This document shows, piece by piece, positions 49,608-56,560 of a stretch of DNA of 64,000 nucleotides; positions within the stretch are counted from its first letter, which is position 1; each line of letters begins with the position of its first letter. The translations under genes and the position numbers were made by a program. Origin of the DNA: Pandoraea thiooxydans (GTDB lineage Bacteria; Pseudomonadota; Gammaproteobacteria; Burkholderiales; Burkholderiaceae). Under the pieces are notes generated by a model. It saw only the letters and a list, made by a program, of their open reading frames with translations. It did not search any database and was not told the DNA's origin. The stretch spans positions 1,922,001 through 1,986,000 of the forward strand of contig NZ_CP014839.1 of NCBI RefSeq assembly GCF_001931675.1. Direction: 5' to 3'.

Positions 49608-49937
49608 ATGACGTCCATCACCCAGCACTACAAGGGTTATCTGATCCGCGCGCAGGCCTGTCTGGTCGGGCGCGGCGGGCCTCGGCGCCCGTCATACACG
49701 CGTCGTTACGTGCCCAGAGCGGTGGTGCGCGCCTGCCTCGACAAGCTGGAGCAGACGCAGGAGCAATGGCTGGAGATCGGCCCGCACGAAGCGCCGGACG
49801 ACAATCCCTACCGGACGATGCAACGGGCAGTGCAATATGCCCGACAGTATATCGACGCACTCGACGACGAACTGTCGGGCTTGCGCGCCAGGCAAAACGA
49901 CGCTCGGATCTGTTATTTGACACACACGTCGATCTAG
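49608..49937 (+). CDS. Small conserved-looking protein of unknown function
   Basis: 109 residues, soluble and basic in the first half (YKGYLIRAQACLVGRGGPRR then PSYTRRYVPRAVVRACL), acidic in the second (YIDALDDELSGLRARQNDAR). ATG 3 nt after the HPF-like gene with AGG upstream, so it is cotranscribed from the same FNR-box promoter. No family recognised. Confidence 0.72.
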   Translation: MTSITQHYKGYLIRAQACLVGRGGPRRPSYTRRYVPRAVVRACLDKLEQTQEQWLEIGPHEAPDDNPYRTMQRAVQYARQYIDALDDELSGLRARQNDARICYLTHTSI

Positions 49938-49950
49938 CCGGGCAACTCGT

Positions 49951-50391
49951 TCAGCAGGCCGGTGCTTGGCGGCGCTCGGCGCGCCATTGCTCGATCAGTT
50001 CGAACACGGCCATGCCGGAGAGCATCGCTGCGACGAACACCCATGCTTTCGCGTAACCGGCGCCAAGAGCGACCAGCGCCGGGCCCGGGCAAAATCCGGC
50101 CAGGCCCCAGCCGATGCCGAAGGCTGCGCTGCCCAGCACCAGGCGCACGGTAATGCCGTTGGTGATCGGCAAGGCCAGCGGCCGCCCGAGCAGCGTTTGC
50201 TTGCGGCGCAGCGCTACCGCAAAGGCGACGCTGCCCACGGCGATCGCGCCGATCATCACGAAGGCCAGCGACGGGTCCCAGGTCCCGGTGATGTCGAGAA
50301 ACCCTTGCACCTTGGCAGGATTGGCCATGCCCGATGTCAGCAGACCAAAGCCGAACAACAAGCCGGCAATCAATGCACTGATGACGATCAT
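49951..50391 (-). CDS. YeeE/YedE-type membrane protein (DUF6691)
   Basis: 146 residues, four hydrophobic helices ([40 protein letters not shown]) and the motif [15 protein letters not shown]. Second half of a split YeeE/YedE (thiosulfate/sulfur-compound transporter-like) pair. GGAGG precedes the ATG. In a BigR-ETHE1 setting such pairs handle sulfide-derived sulfur. Confidence 0.87.
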   Translation of the reverse strand: MIVISALIAGLLFGFGLLTSGMANPAKVQGFLDITGTWDPSLAFVMIGAIAVGSVAFAVALRRKQTLLGRPLALPITNGITVRLVLGSAAFGIGWGLAGFCPGPALVALGAGYAKAWVFVAAMLSGMAVFELIEQWRAERRQAPAC

Positions 50392-50392
50392 T

Positions 50393-50824
50393 TCAACCTC
50401 CCAGGACATGCCGTTGCACAAAGACGGTCAGCCCGCCGGCGGCCATGAAGGTCAGCGTCGCCACGATCGAGCGCAACGATCCGCGCGACATGCCGCACAC
50501 ACCATGCCCGCTGGTGCAGCCGCCGGCGTAGCGCGTGCCGAGCCCGACCAGGAACCCGGCGGCCAGCAGCGTGCCCCAGCCCGCATCGATCTTGAGCGGC
50601 ATGGTCGAGCCCGACAAGGCGCGCGCCAGCAGCGGCGCGCCGATCATGCCGGCCAAAAAGGCGACCTGCCAGGCCGCGTCGCCGCGCGGCCATCGCAGCA
50701 TTCTGCCGAGAATGCCGCTGATGCCGGCAATGCGCCCATTGACGAGTATCAGTGTGGCGGCCGCCGCGCCGATCAGCAGTCCGCCGGCCAGGGAGGGGAT
50801 GGGGGTGAAATTGTCGATATGCAT
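50393..50824 (-). CDS. YeeE/YedE-type membrane protein
   Basis: 143 residues; four hydrophobic helices and the cysteine motif [19 protein letters not shown] found in TsuA/YeeE transporters, where the Cys residues relay thiosulfate. One nt separates it from its partner at 49951. Minus-strand unit bigR - yeeE - yedE. Confidence 0.88.
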   Translation of the reverse strand: MHIDNFTPIPSLAGGLLIGAAAATLILVNGRIAGISGILGRMLRWPRGDAAWQVAFLAGMIGAPLLARALSGSTMPLKIDAGWGTLLAAGFLVGLGTRYAGGCTSGHGVCGMSRGSLRSIVATLTFMAAGGLTVFVQRHVLGG

Positions 50825-50845
50825 TTCTTATTGGATCCTTCGGGG

Positions 50846-51166
50846 TTACGACGTGGGACAAAACTGCGTATAGAGCACCGCCATGACGGCGAGCGCTTCC
50901 TTGCTGACAATCGAGTAGAAAATGTTTTTGCCGTCGCGGCGGGTTTGCACCAACTCGTGCTCGCGCAGTACGCCCAGTTGCTGAGACAGCGTCGGCTGCC
51001 GGATGCCGAGGTGTTCCTCGAGTTCGCCAACACTCGCTTCGCCCTGCGAAAGCTGGCACATCAGCAACAGCCGGTCGGGATTGGCCAGCACCTTGAGCAG
51101 GCTGCACGCCTGGGCTGCGGCGGCATGCATGGCGGCGACATCGATCGTGGCACGATGTGACGACAT
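50846..51166 (-). CDS. bigR: ArsR-family repressor, BigR-like
   Basis: 106-residue winged-helix protein: SLLKVLANPDRLLLMCQLSQ, recognition helix region GIRQPTLSQQLGVLREHELV. Cys37 and Cys103 (near C-terminal QFCPTS) correspond in position to the Cys pair of BigR that forms a disulfide or polysulfide bridge on sulfide exposure; Cys21 is extra. Divergent from the ETHE1-like gene across an AT-rich operator. AGGAG before the ATG at 51166. Confidence 0.87.
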   Translation of the reverse strand: MSSHRATIDVAAMHAAAAQACSLLKVLANPDRLLLMCQLSQGEASVGELEEHLGIRQPTLSQQLGVLREHELVQTRRDGKNIFYSIVSKEALAVMAVLYTQFCPTS

Positions 51167-51176
51167 GGAAGTTCTC

Positions 51177-51190
51177 CTGACAATGGTCAA
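51177..51190. promoter_or_regulatory. FNR-like box CTGACAATGGTCAA at the bigR-ETHE1 divide
   Basis: Nine of ten half-site positions. Towards the ETHE1-like gene, TATTAT (51212-51217) begins 21 nt later, class II spacing. It overlaps the ribosome-binding region of bigR, so a role is less certain than for other boxes. Confidence 0.55.
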
Positions 51191-51194
51191 ACAA

Positions 51195-51210
51195 TATATA
51201 AAATTATATA
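51195..51210. promoter_or_regulatory. AT-rich dyad, likely BigR operator
   Basis: TATATAA-AA-TTATATA within a 45-bp almost pure A/T tract (51190-51235) between divergent bigR and the ETHE1-like gene. BigR operators in Xylella and Agrobacterium are AT-rich palindromes overlapping the promoter. Confidence 0.65.
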
Positions 51211-51249
51211 CTATTATTAAATATACTTTAACTGACTCAAGGACGCGGC

Positions 51250-52110
51250 ATGCATCCCAACGTTGAACCTTTCTTCGAACCGGTGACCGGCACGGTAACT
51301 TATGTCGTGTGGCAGGACGGGCGCAAGGAATGCGCGATCATCGACTCGGTGCTCGACTACGATCCCAAGGCCGGACGCACCACGACCGCGAGCGCCGATC
51401 GGGTGATCGCCTTCGTTGGCCAGCACGCACTGCAAGTGCAGTGGATTCTCGAGACCCACGCGCATGCCGACCATCTGTCGGCCGCGCCGTACCTGCGGCG
51501 CGCCCTGGGCGGCAAGATCGCCATCGGCAGCCGGATTCGTACCGTGCAGAGCGTGTTCAAGACGCTGTTCCATCTGGAGCCGGCGTTCAGCGCCGACGGA
51601 TCCCAGTTCGATCGGCTGCTCGACGATGGCGAGACCTTCGCGATCGGCGATCTGGAGGGCAGGGCGATTGCCGTGCCCGGACATACCCCGGCGGATGTCG
51701 CATACCAGATCGGCGATGCGGTGTTCGTTGGCGACACGCTGTTCATGCCGGACGTGGGCACCGCCCGCTGCGATTTTCCGGGGGGCGACGCCCACGCGTT
51801 ATATCAGTCGATTCGAAAGCTGCTGGACATGCCGGCGCAGACCCGGCTGTTCGTGTGCCACGACTACCCGCCGGCAGGACGGGACCCGGCATGGCAGGCC
51901 ACTGTCGCGGCACAACGCCAAAGCAACATCCACATGCACGACGGGGTGAGCGAGGCCGAGTTCGTCGCGATGCGCGAAGCGCGCGACAAAACGCTGGCGA
52001 TGCCGGTGTTGATTCTGCCGGCGATCCAGGTCAACATCCGCGCCGGGGAGTTTCCGCCCCCCGAAGCCAATGGCACGTCATACCTCAAGATTCCGCTGAA
52101 CGTGCTGTAA
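51250..52110 (+). CDS. ETHE1/Blh-like persulfide dioxygenase (MBL fold)
   Basis: 286 residues. Metallo-beta-lactamase fold with THAHADH at 69-75, GHTPADVAYQIGDAVFVGDT and VCHDYPPAG, the single-iron pattern of ETHE1 and Blh. It oxidises glutathione persulfide to sulfite, needing O2. No fused rhodanese. Divergent from bigR, as in the bigR-blh operons. An FNR-like box may add oxygen control. Confidence 0.9.
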   Translation: MHPNVEPFFEPVTGTVTYVVWQDGRKECAIIDSVLDYDPKAGRTTTASADRVIAFVGQHALQVQWILETHAHADHLSAAPYLRRALGGKIAIGSRIRTVQSVFKTLFHLEPAFSADGSQFDRLLDDGETFAIGDLEGRAIAVPGHTPADVAYQIGDAVFVGDTLFMPDVGTARCDFPGGDAHALYQSIRKLLDMPAQTRLFVCHDYPPAGRDPAWQATVAAQRQSNIHMHDGVSEAEFVAMREARDKTLAMPVLILPAIQVNIRAGEFPPPEANGTSYLKIPLNVL

Positions 52111-52141
52111 GGGCGCGTCGCCGCCCTCGCGCCGGAGCGCA

Positions 52142-52155
52142 TTGACATTTGTCAA
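52142..52155 (+). promoter_or_regulatory. FNR-type box TTGACATTTGTCAA upstream of usp-pta-ackA
   Basis: Full match to both half sites. TAAGGT (52178-52183) begins 22 nt later, class II spacing with a weak -10. The gene series from 52230 to 59932 lies downstream. Confidence 0.82.
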
Positions 52156-52229
52156 GACGCCCGCCGCAATGCTCGCGTAAGGTGTTGGCAAGTTTTGCAA
52201 CATTTTTTCATTGGAACGCGAGACAGTCC

Positions 52230-52667
52230 ATGAAGCACCTGATGGTTGCGACCGACGGGTCGGCCAGCGCCGACCGCGCCGTCGACGAAGCCGCCAGGAT
52301 GGCGAAGCAGTCCGGCGCTGATCTGCTGATCGTCCACGTCATCGGCGGATATGGTTTGCCCGGCACCGTGCTGGAGCGCTTCACGCTGCCCGAGCATACG
52401 TGGTTCGACGAACTGCTCGATACTTACTCGGCGCAGGTGCTTACCCAGGCGAAGGCGCGGGCACAGGCCCTGGGCGTGCCGGATGCACGCCTGGCCTCGT
52501 ATCGCGGCGAGATCGTGCCGGCGATTCTGCAGGCAGCCCAACAGCAGCATATCGACGCCATCGTCGTCGGCCGGCGCGGCACGGGACACATGAGCTCGCT
52601 GCTGCTCGGCAGCACCGCGCAAAAACTCGTGAGCCTGTCGCCCTGTGTGGTGACCGTGGTGCCCTGA
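52230..52667 (+). CDS. Universal stress protein (single domain)
   Basis: 145 residues starting MKHLMVATDGSASADRAVDE; ATP-binding motif GRRGTGHMSSLLLGSTAQKL intact. First gene after the FNR box at 52142; the Pta-fusion gene follows after 113 nt. Confidence 0.93.
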   Translation: MKHLMVATDGSASADRAVDEAARMAKQSGADLLIVHVIGGYGLPGTVLERFTLPEHTWFDELLDTYSAQVLTQAKARAQALGVPDARLASYRGEIVPAILQAAQQQHIDAIVVGRRGTGHMSSLLLGSTAQKLVSLSPCVVTVVP

Positions 52668-52780
52668 GCGCCCGGTGCCCGACCTGCGTTCCCTTGGCCC
52701 GGCGCTCGGGACGACGCCCGGCCCGGCTCGGCGGCGGCACGGTGTTGCCATCGCCACCCCCCCTGCCCACGAGTACGGTC

Positions 52781-54175
52781 ATGACATTGATTGAGAACAA
52801 GACGTTCGATGAACTGTTGCCAGGCGCGTCGGCGCAGCTCGTGCGCACATTGACGCATCAGGACATCGAACTTTTCGCGCTGATGTCCGGCGACGCCTGC
52901 CCGGCGGGCATGGACGATGTGCTTTCCAGCAGCGATCTGTTCCATCAGAGCGCCGCGCACGGCATGTGGGCCGCGGCGCTGATTTCGACAGTGCTGGGCA
53001 CACAGTTGCCCGGCCCGGGGATGACCTACGTCGATCAAACGTTGCATTTTCATCGCCCGCTCGCGTTGGGGGACACGCTGACCGTGACAGTGACTGTCGG
53101 CGACAAGGACACCGCCACGCGTCGCGTGACGATGGCGTGCCGCGTCTCGAATCAGTGCGACGACGACGTCGTGACCGGCACGGCCGAGGTGATTGCGCCG
53201 GCCGAAAAAATCTCGCGTATGCGTGCCGCTTTGCCGCAGGTCGTCCTGCAGGAAAAAGGGCGCCGCTACCATCATCTGATCGAGATGGCGCAAGGTCTCG
53301 AACCGCTGCAGACCGCCGTGGTCGATCCAACCGACTCGGTATCGCTGCTCGGCGCCGTGGAAGCCGCCCGCGCGGGTCTGATCGTACCGCTGCTGGTGGG
53401 CCCGGAGGATGGTATTCGTGCGGCCGCCGCGCAAGCGCGGCTCGATCTCGGCGGCTACGAAATCGTGCCGAGCGGGCCGGGCGCCACGGCCGCCGCGCGC
53501 GCGGTCGCGCTGGTGCGCGCGGGCCGGGCCGAAGCTTTGATGAAAGGCGCGCTGCACACCGATGCGTTGATGCACGCGGTAGTCGACGCTGCCGGCGGGC
53601 TGCGCACCGAACGGCGTTTGAGCCACGTTTTTGCGATCGACGCGCCAGGGTATCCGCGGCCCTTGTTCGTGACCGATGCCGCGATCAATATCTACCCCAC
53701 GTTGGCGGACAAACGGGACATCATCCAGAACGCCATCGATCTGACCCATGCGCTGGGTATCGCCGAGCCGCGTGTGGCGATTCTGTCGGCAGTCGAAACG
53801 GTCACGGAGAAAATTCGCTCGACGCTCGACGCGGCGGCATTGTGCAAAATGGCCGACCGCGGCCAAATCACCGGCGGCATTCTCGACGGGCCGCTGGCCT
53901 TCGACAACGCCGTCTCGCTGGCGGCGGCCAAAACCAAGCACATCGTGTCGCCCGTGGCTGGGCGCGCCGACATCTTCGTCGTGCCCGATCTGGAGGCCGG
54001 TAATATGCTTGCAAAGCAACTGGAGTATCTTGCCCAGGCCGAAGTCGCCGGCATCGTGCTGGGCGCGCGCGTGCCGATCGTTCTGACCAGTCGTGCCGAC
54101 AAAACGCTGGCCAGGCTCGGCTCGTGCGCGATTGCGCTGTTGCTGGCGCGCCATAACGCGGGAGTCCGCTCGTGA
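52781..54175 (+). CDS. MaoC hydratase-phosphate acetyltransferase fusion
   Basis: 464 residues. Residues 1 to ~145 are a MaoC-like hot-dog domain (IELFALMSGDACPAGMDDVL, GMWAAALISTVLGTQLPGPG, TYVDQTLHFHRPLALGDTLT); residues ~150-464 are a PTA/PTB domain (ADKRDIIQNAIDLTHALGI, GPLAFDNAVSLAAAKTKHI). The acyltransferase half converts acetyl-CoA and acetyl phosphate; the MaoC half lacks the long catalytic module and may bind (R)-3-hydroxyacyl-CoA. Start overlaps none; it ends inside the ackA start (GTGA). Annotated widely as bifunctional enoyl-CoA hydratase/Pta. Confidence 0.9.
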   Translation: MTLIENKTFDELLPGASAQLVRTLTHQDIELFALMSGDACPAGMDDVLSSSDLFHQSAAHGMWAAALISTVLGTQLPGPGMTYVDQTLHFHRPLALGDTLTVTVTVGDKDTATRRVTMACRVSNQCDDDVVTGTAEVIAPAEKISRMRAALPQVVLQEKGRRYHHLIEMAQGLEPLQTAVVDPTDSVSLLGAVEAARAGLIVPLLVGPEDGIRAAAAQARLDLGGYEIVPSGPGATAAARAVALVRAGRAEALMKGALHTDALMHAVVDAAGGLRTERRLSHVFAIDAPGYPRPLFVTDAAINIYPTLADKRDIIQNAIDLTHALGIAEPRVAILSAVETVTEKIRSTLDAAALCKMADRGQITGGILDGPLAFDNAVSLAAAKTKHIVSPVAGRADIFVVPDLEAGNMLAKQLEYLAQAEVAGIVLGARVPIVLTSRADKTLARLGSCAIALLLARHNAGVRS

Positions 54176-55359
54176 CAGACGTCATCCTGGTACTTAACGC
54201 CGGCTCGTCGAGCATCAAATTTTCTGTGTTTGCCGCGCATGAACAGCCGAGCCGGCAAGGCCTGATCTGCGAGGGGGAGTGCGACGGCATTGGTCACCGG
54301 GCGCATTTCGTGGCCCACGATCAGGCCGAGCAGGCGCTGGCGGACCAATACCTGGCCGAAGGCGCGACCCACGAAGATGCGTTGGCGGCCCTGTTGAACT
54401 GGCTCGAATCGCATTTTCGAAGCGATCGCCTGGTCGCCGCCGGGCACCGTGTGGTGCATGGCGGCGCGCGCTACACCGCGCCAGTACGGATCGATGCGGC
54501 GGTCACTGCCGCGCTGCGTGAGCTGATCCCGCTGGCACCGCTGCATCAGCCCCATCACCTGGCAGCCATTGCCGCGCTTGCGAAGCTGCACCCGGCGCTG
54601 CCCCAAATCGCCGCATTCGATACCGCCTTTCACCATACCCAGGCGCCCATCGCCACCGCCTTCGCGTTGCCCGAGGAGCTGACGGCGCAGCACATCCGCC
54701 GCTACGGTTTTCATGGGCTGTCGTATGAATATATCGCCGGTGTGCTGCCTCGCTTTCTGGGCGCCGAGGCGGCCGAGGGGCGCATCGTGGTCGCCCATCT
54801 CGGTGCCGGCGCCAGCATGTGCGGCATGATTCGCCGCCAAAGCGTGGTGACCACGATGGGGTTCACCGCACTCGACGGCCTGCCGATGGGGCGGCGCTGC
54901 GGCAACCTCGACCCTGGTGTCGTGCTCTACCTGATGGAAGAAAAGGGGATGACGCCCGGTCAAATCCGCGATCTTCTGTACAACCATTCGGGTCTGCTGG
55001 GCGTATCCGGCATCAGCGACGACATGCGCACCCTGCAGGCCAGCGACGACCCGCGCGCGGCGCGAGCCATCGATCTGTTCGTGTACCGCATCGGCCGCGA
55101 ATTGGGGTCTCTGGCCGCCGCGTTGGGCGGCCTGGATGCGCTGGTGTTTACCGCCGGCATCGGCGAGCACGCCGTCGAGATTCGGCGTCGCGTATGCCTG
55201 CAGGCTGCCTGGCTCGGGTTGCGTCTGGACGAGGCAGCCAACGAAGAGGGCGGGCCGCGCCTGACGAAGCCCGGCGGCGGTCCGTCGGCCTGGGTCATTC
55301 CCACCGACGAAGATTTGATGATCGCACGCCATACCTGGCAATTGATTTCGAATACCTAA
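54172..55359 (+). CDS. ackA: Acetate kinase
   Basis: 395 residues, GTG start coupled to the pta stop. It makes ATP from acetyl phosphate. VLNAGSSSIKFSVFA, GHRVVHGGARYTAPV, FDTAFHHTQAPIATAFALPE, RYGFHGLSYEYIAGVLP and FTAGIGEHAVEIRRRV are all ASKHA-fold acetate-kinase motifs. With Pta and phosphoketolase it forms an ATP-yielding acetate route that needs no oxygen. Confidence 0.95.
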   Translation: MTDVILVLNAGSSSIKFSVFAAHEQPSRQGLICEGECDGIGHRAHFVAHDQAEQALADQYLAEGATHEDALAALLNWLESHFRSDRLVAAGHRVVHGGARYTAPVRIDAAVTAALRELIPLAPLHQPHHLAAIAALAKLHPALPQIAAFDTAFHHTQAPIATAFALPEELTAQHIRRYGFHGLSYEYIAGVLPRFLGAEAAEGRIVVAHLGAGASMCGMIRRQSVVTTMGFTALDGLPMGRRCGNLDPGVVLYLMEEKGMTPGQIRDLLYNHSGLLGVSGISDDMRTLQASDDPRAARAIDLFVYRIGRELGSLAAALGGLDALVFTAGIGEHAVEIRRRVCLQAAWLGLRLDEAANEEGGPRLTKPGGGPSAWVIPTDEDLMIARHTWQLISNT

Positions 55360-55368
55360 GGAGCCGGC

Positions 55369-56496
55369 ATGTCCGCTACGCCCCCCGACAAATCGTCCGC
55401 ACTTCCCCCGAGCGCCGCACTCACCAGCGTGCCGGTATTCTGGCCGATGACAATGGCTGCGCAATTGGTCGAGCAGGGCGCGGCCATGTACGCGAAAAAC
55501 CTCAAGTTCGTCGAAGAGGAAATCAGGATCCACGAGGAACTGCGGCCCAAACTCGCGACGCCGAACCGCGCACGACTCGATCTGCGCACCATGACGCTGC
55601 GCGAGTATGGCCGGCCGGGCGGCATTCCCACCCTGGTGGACGCGCCGCACGCCGGCCACACCGCCATGATTGCCGACTATCACAAAGGCCAGAGCCTGGT
55701 GGAAACACTGCTGGCCAACGGCGTCGGGCACGTCGCGCTGACCGACTGGAAATCAGCCACTGCCGACATGAAGGATCTCGAAATCGACAATTATCTGGCC
55801 GAGATCGTCGTCGCGATCGACGATCTCGGCGGTCGTGTGAATCTGGTCGGCCTGTGCCAGGGAGGCTGGGTCGCGGCGATGATCGCCGCGCGCTTTCCCG
55901 ACAAGGTCAACTCGCTGGTACTGGCCGGCGCACCGATCGACACCGATGCCGGCAACGGACCGATCAAGCGCATGGTTCACCAGTCGCCACTTTCGTTCTA
56001 CGAGGAATTGGTCGCCCTGGGCGGTGGCCTGATGCGCGGCAAATACATGTTGCAGGGCTGGAAAAACATGCACCCCGAGCAGCATTACGTGCAAGACCAC
56101 ATCGATCTGTACGAGCATATCGACGACCCGGTGTATCTTAAGAAGGAAGAGACGTTCGAGAGCTGGTATGAAAATCCGATCGATTTGCCGGGGCGCTGGT
56201 ACTTGCAGGTGATCGCCGAGATCTTCAAGGAAAACCGCCTGGCCAAGGGCGAATTCGTCGGACTCGGGCGCAAGTTGAAACTGCATGACATTACGTGCCC
56301 CGCCTATTTGCTGGGCGGCCAGAGCGACGACATCACGACGCCGGAGCAGGTGCTGGGCGCGGCCAATTATCTCGGCACACCGCCCGCCGACATCGTGCAG
56401 CAAGTGGTGCCGGGCGGACACATCGGCCTGTTCATGGGAGCCCGTACGCTCAAGGAACACTGGCCGCGCGTCGCGCGCTGGATCGCCGCGCGTTGA
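55369..56496 (+). CDS. PHA synthase/depolymerase-like alpha/beta hydrolase
   Basis: 375 residues. The nucleophile elbow is GLCQGGWVAA with Cys163, a Cys rather than Ser box as in PhaC and the intracellular PHB depolymerase PhaZ. Other parts: ALTDWKSATADMKDLEIDNY resembles PhaC; catalytic Asp and His are probably in GGQSDDITTPEQVL and VVPGGHIGLFMG. It is smaller than PhaC (about 590) and lacks the PhaC N-domain. Polymer breakdown or transesterification is the likely role; direct homology to a named enzyme is not certain. Confidence 0.78.
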   Translation: MSATPPDKSSALPPSAALTSVPVFWPMTMAAQLVEQGAAMYAKNLKFVEEEIRIHEELRPKLATPNRARLDLRTMTLREYGRPGGIPTLVDAPHAGHTAMIADYHKGQSLVETLLANGVGHVALTDWKSATADMKDLEIDNYLAEIVVAIDDLGGRVNLVGLCQGGWVAAMIAARFPDKVNSLVLAGAPIDTDAGNGPIKRMVHQSPLSFYEELVALGGGLMRGKYMLQGWKNMHPEQHYVQDHIDLYEHIDDPVYLKKEETFESWYENPIDLPGRWYLQVIAEIFKENRLAKGEFVGLGRKLKLHDITCPAYLLGGQSDDITTPEQVLGAANYLGTPPADIVQQVVPGGHIGLFMGARTLKEHWPRVARWIAAR

Positions 56497-56560
56497 AGAT
56501 GGTCACTCATCGACAGCGTGGCACCGCCGCCCCGTTTGCGTAACGCCAAAGGATCACCCC

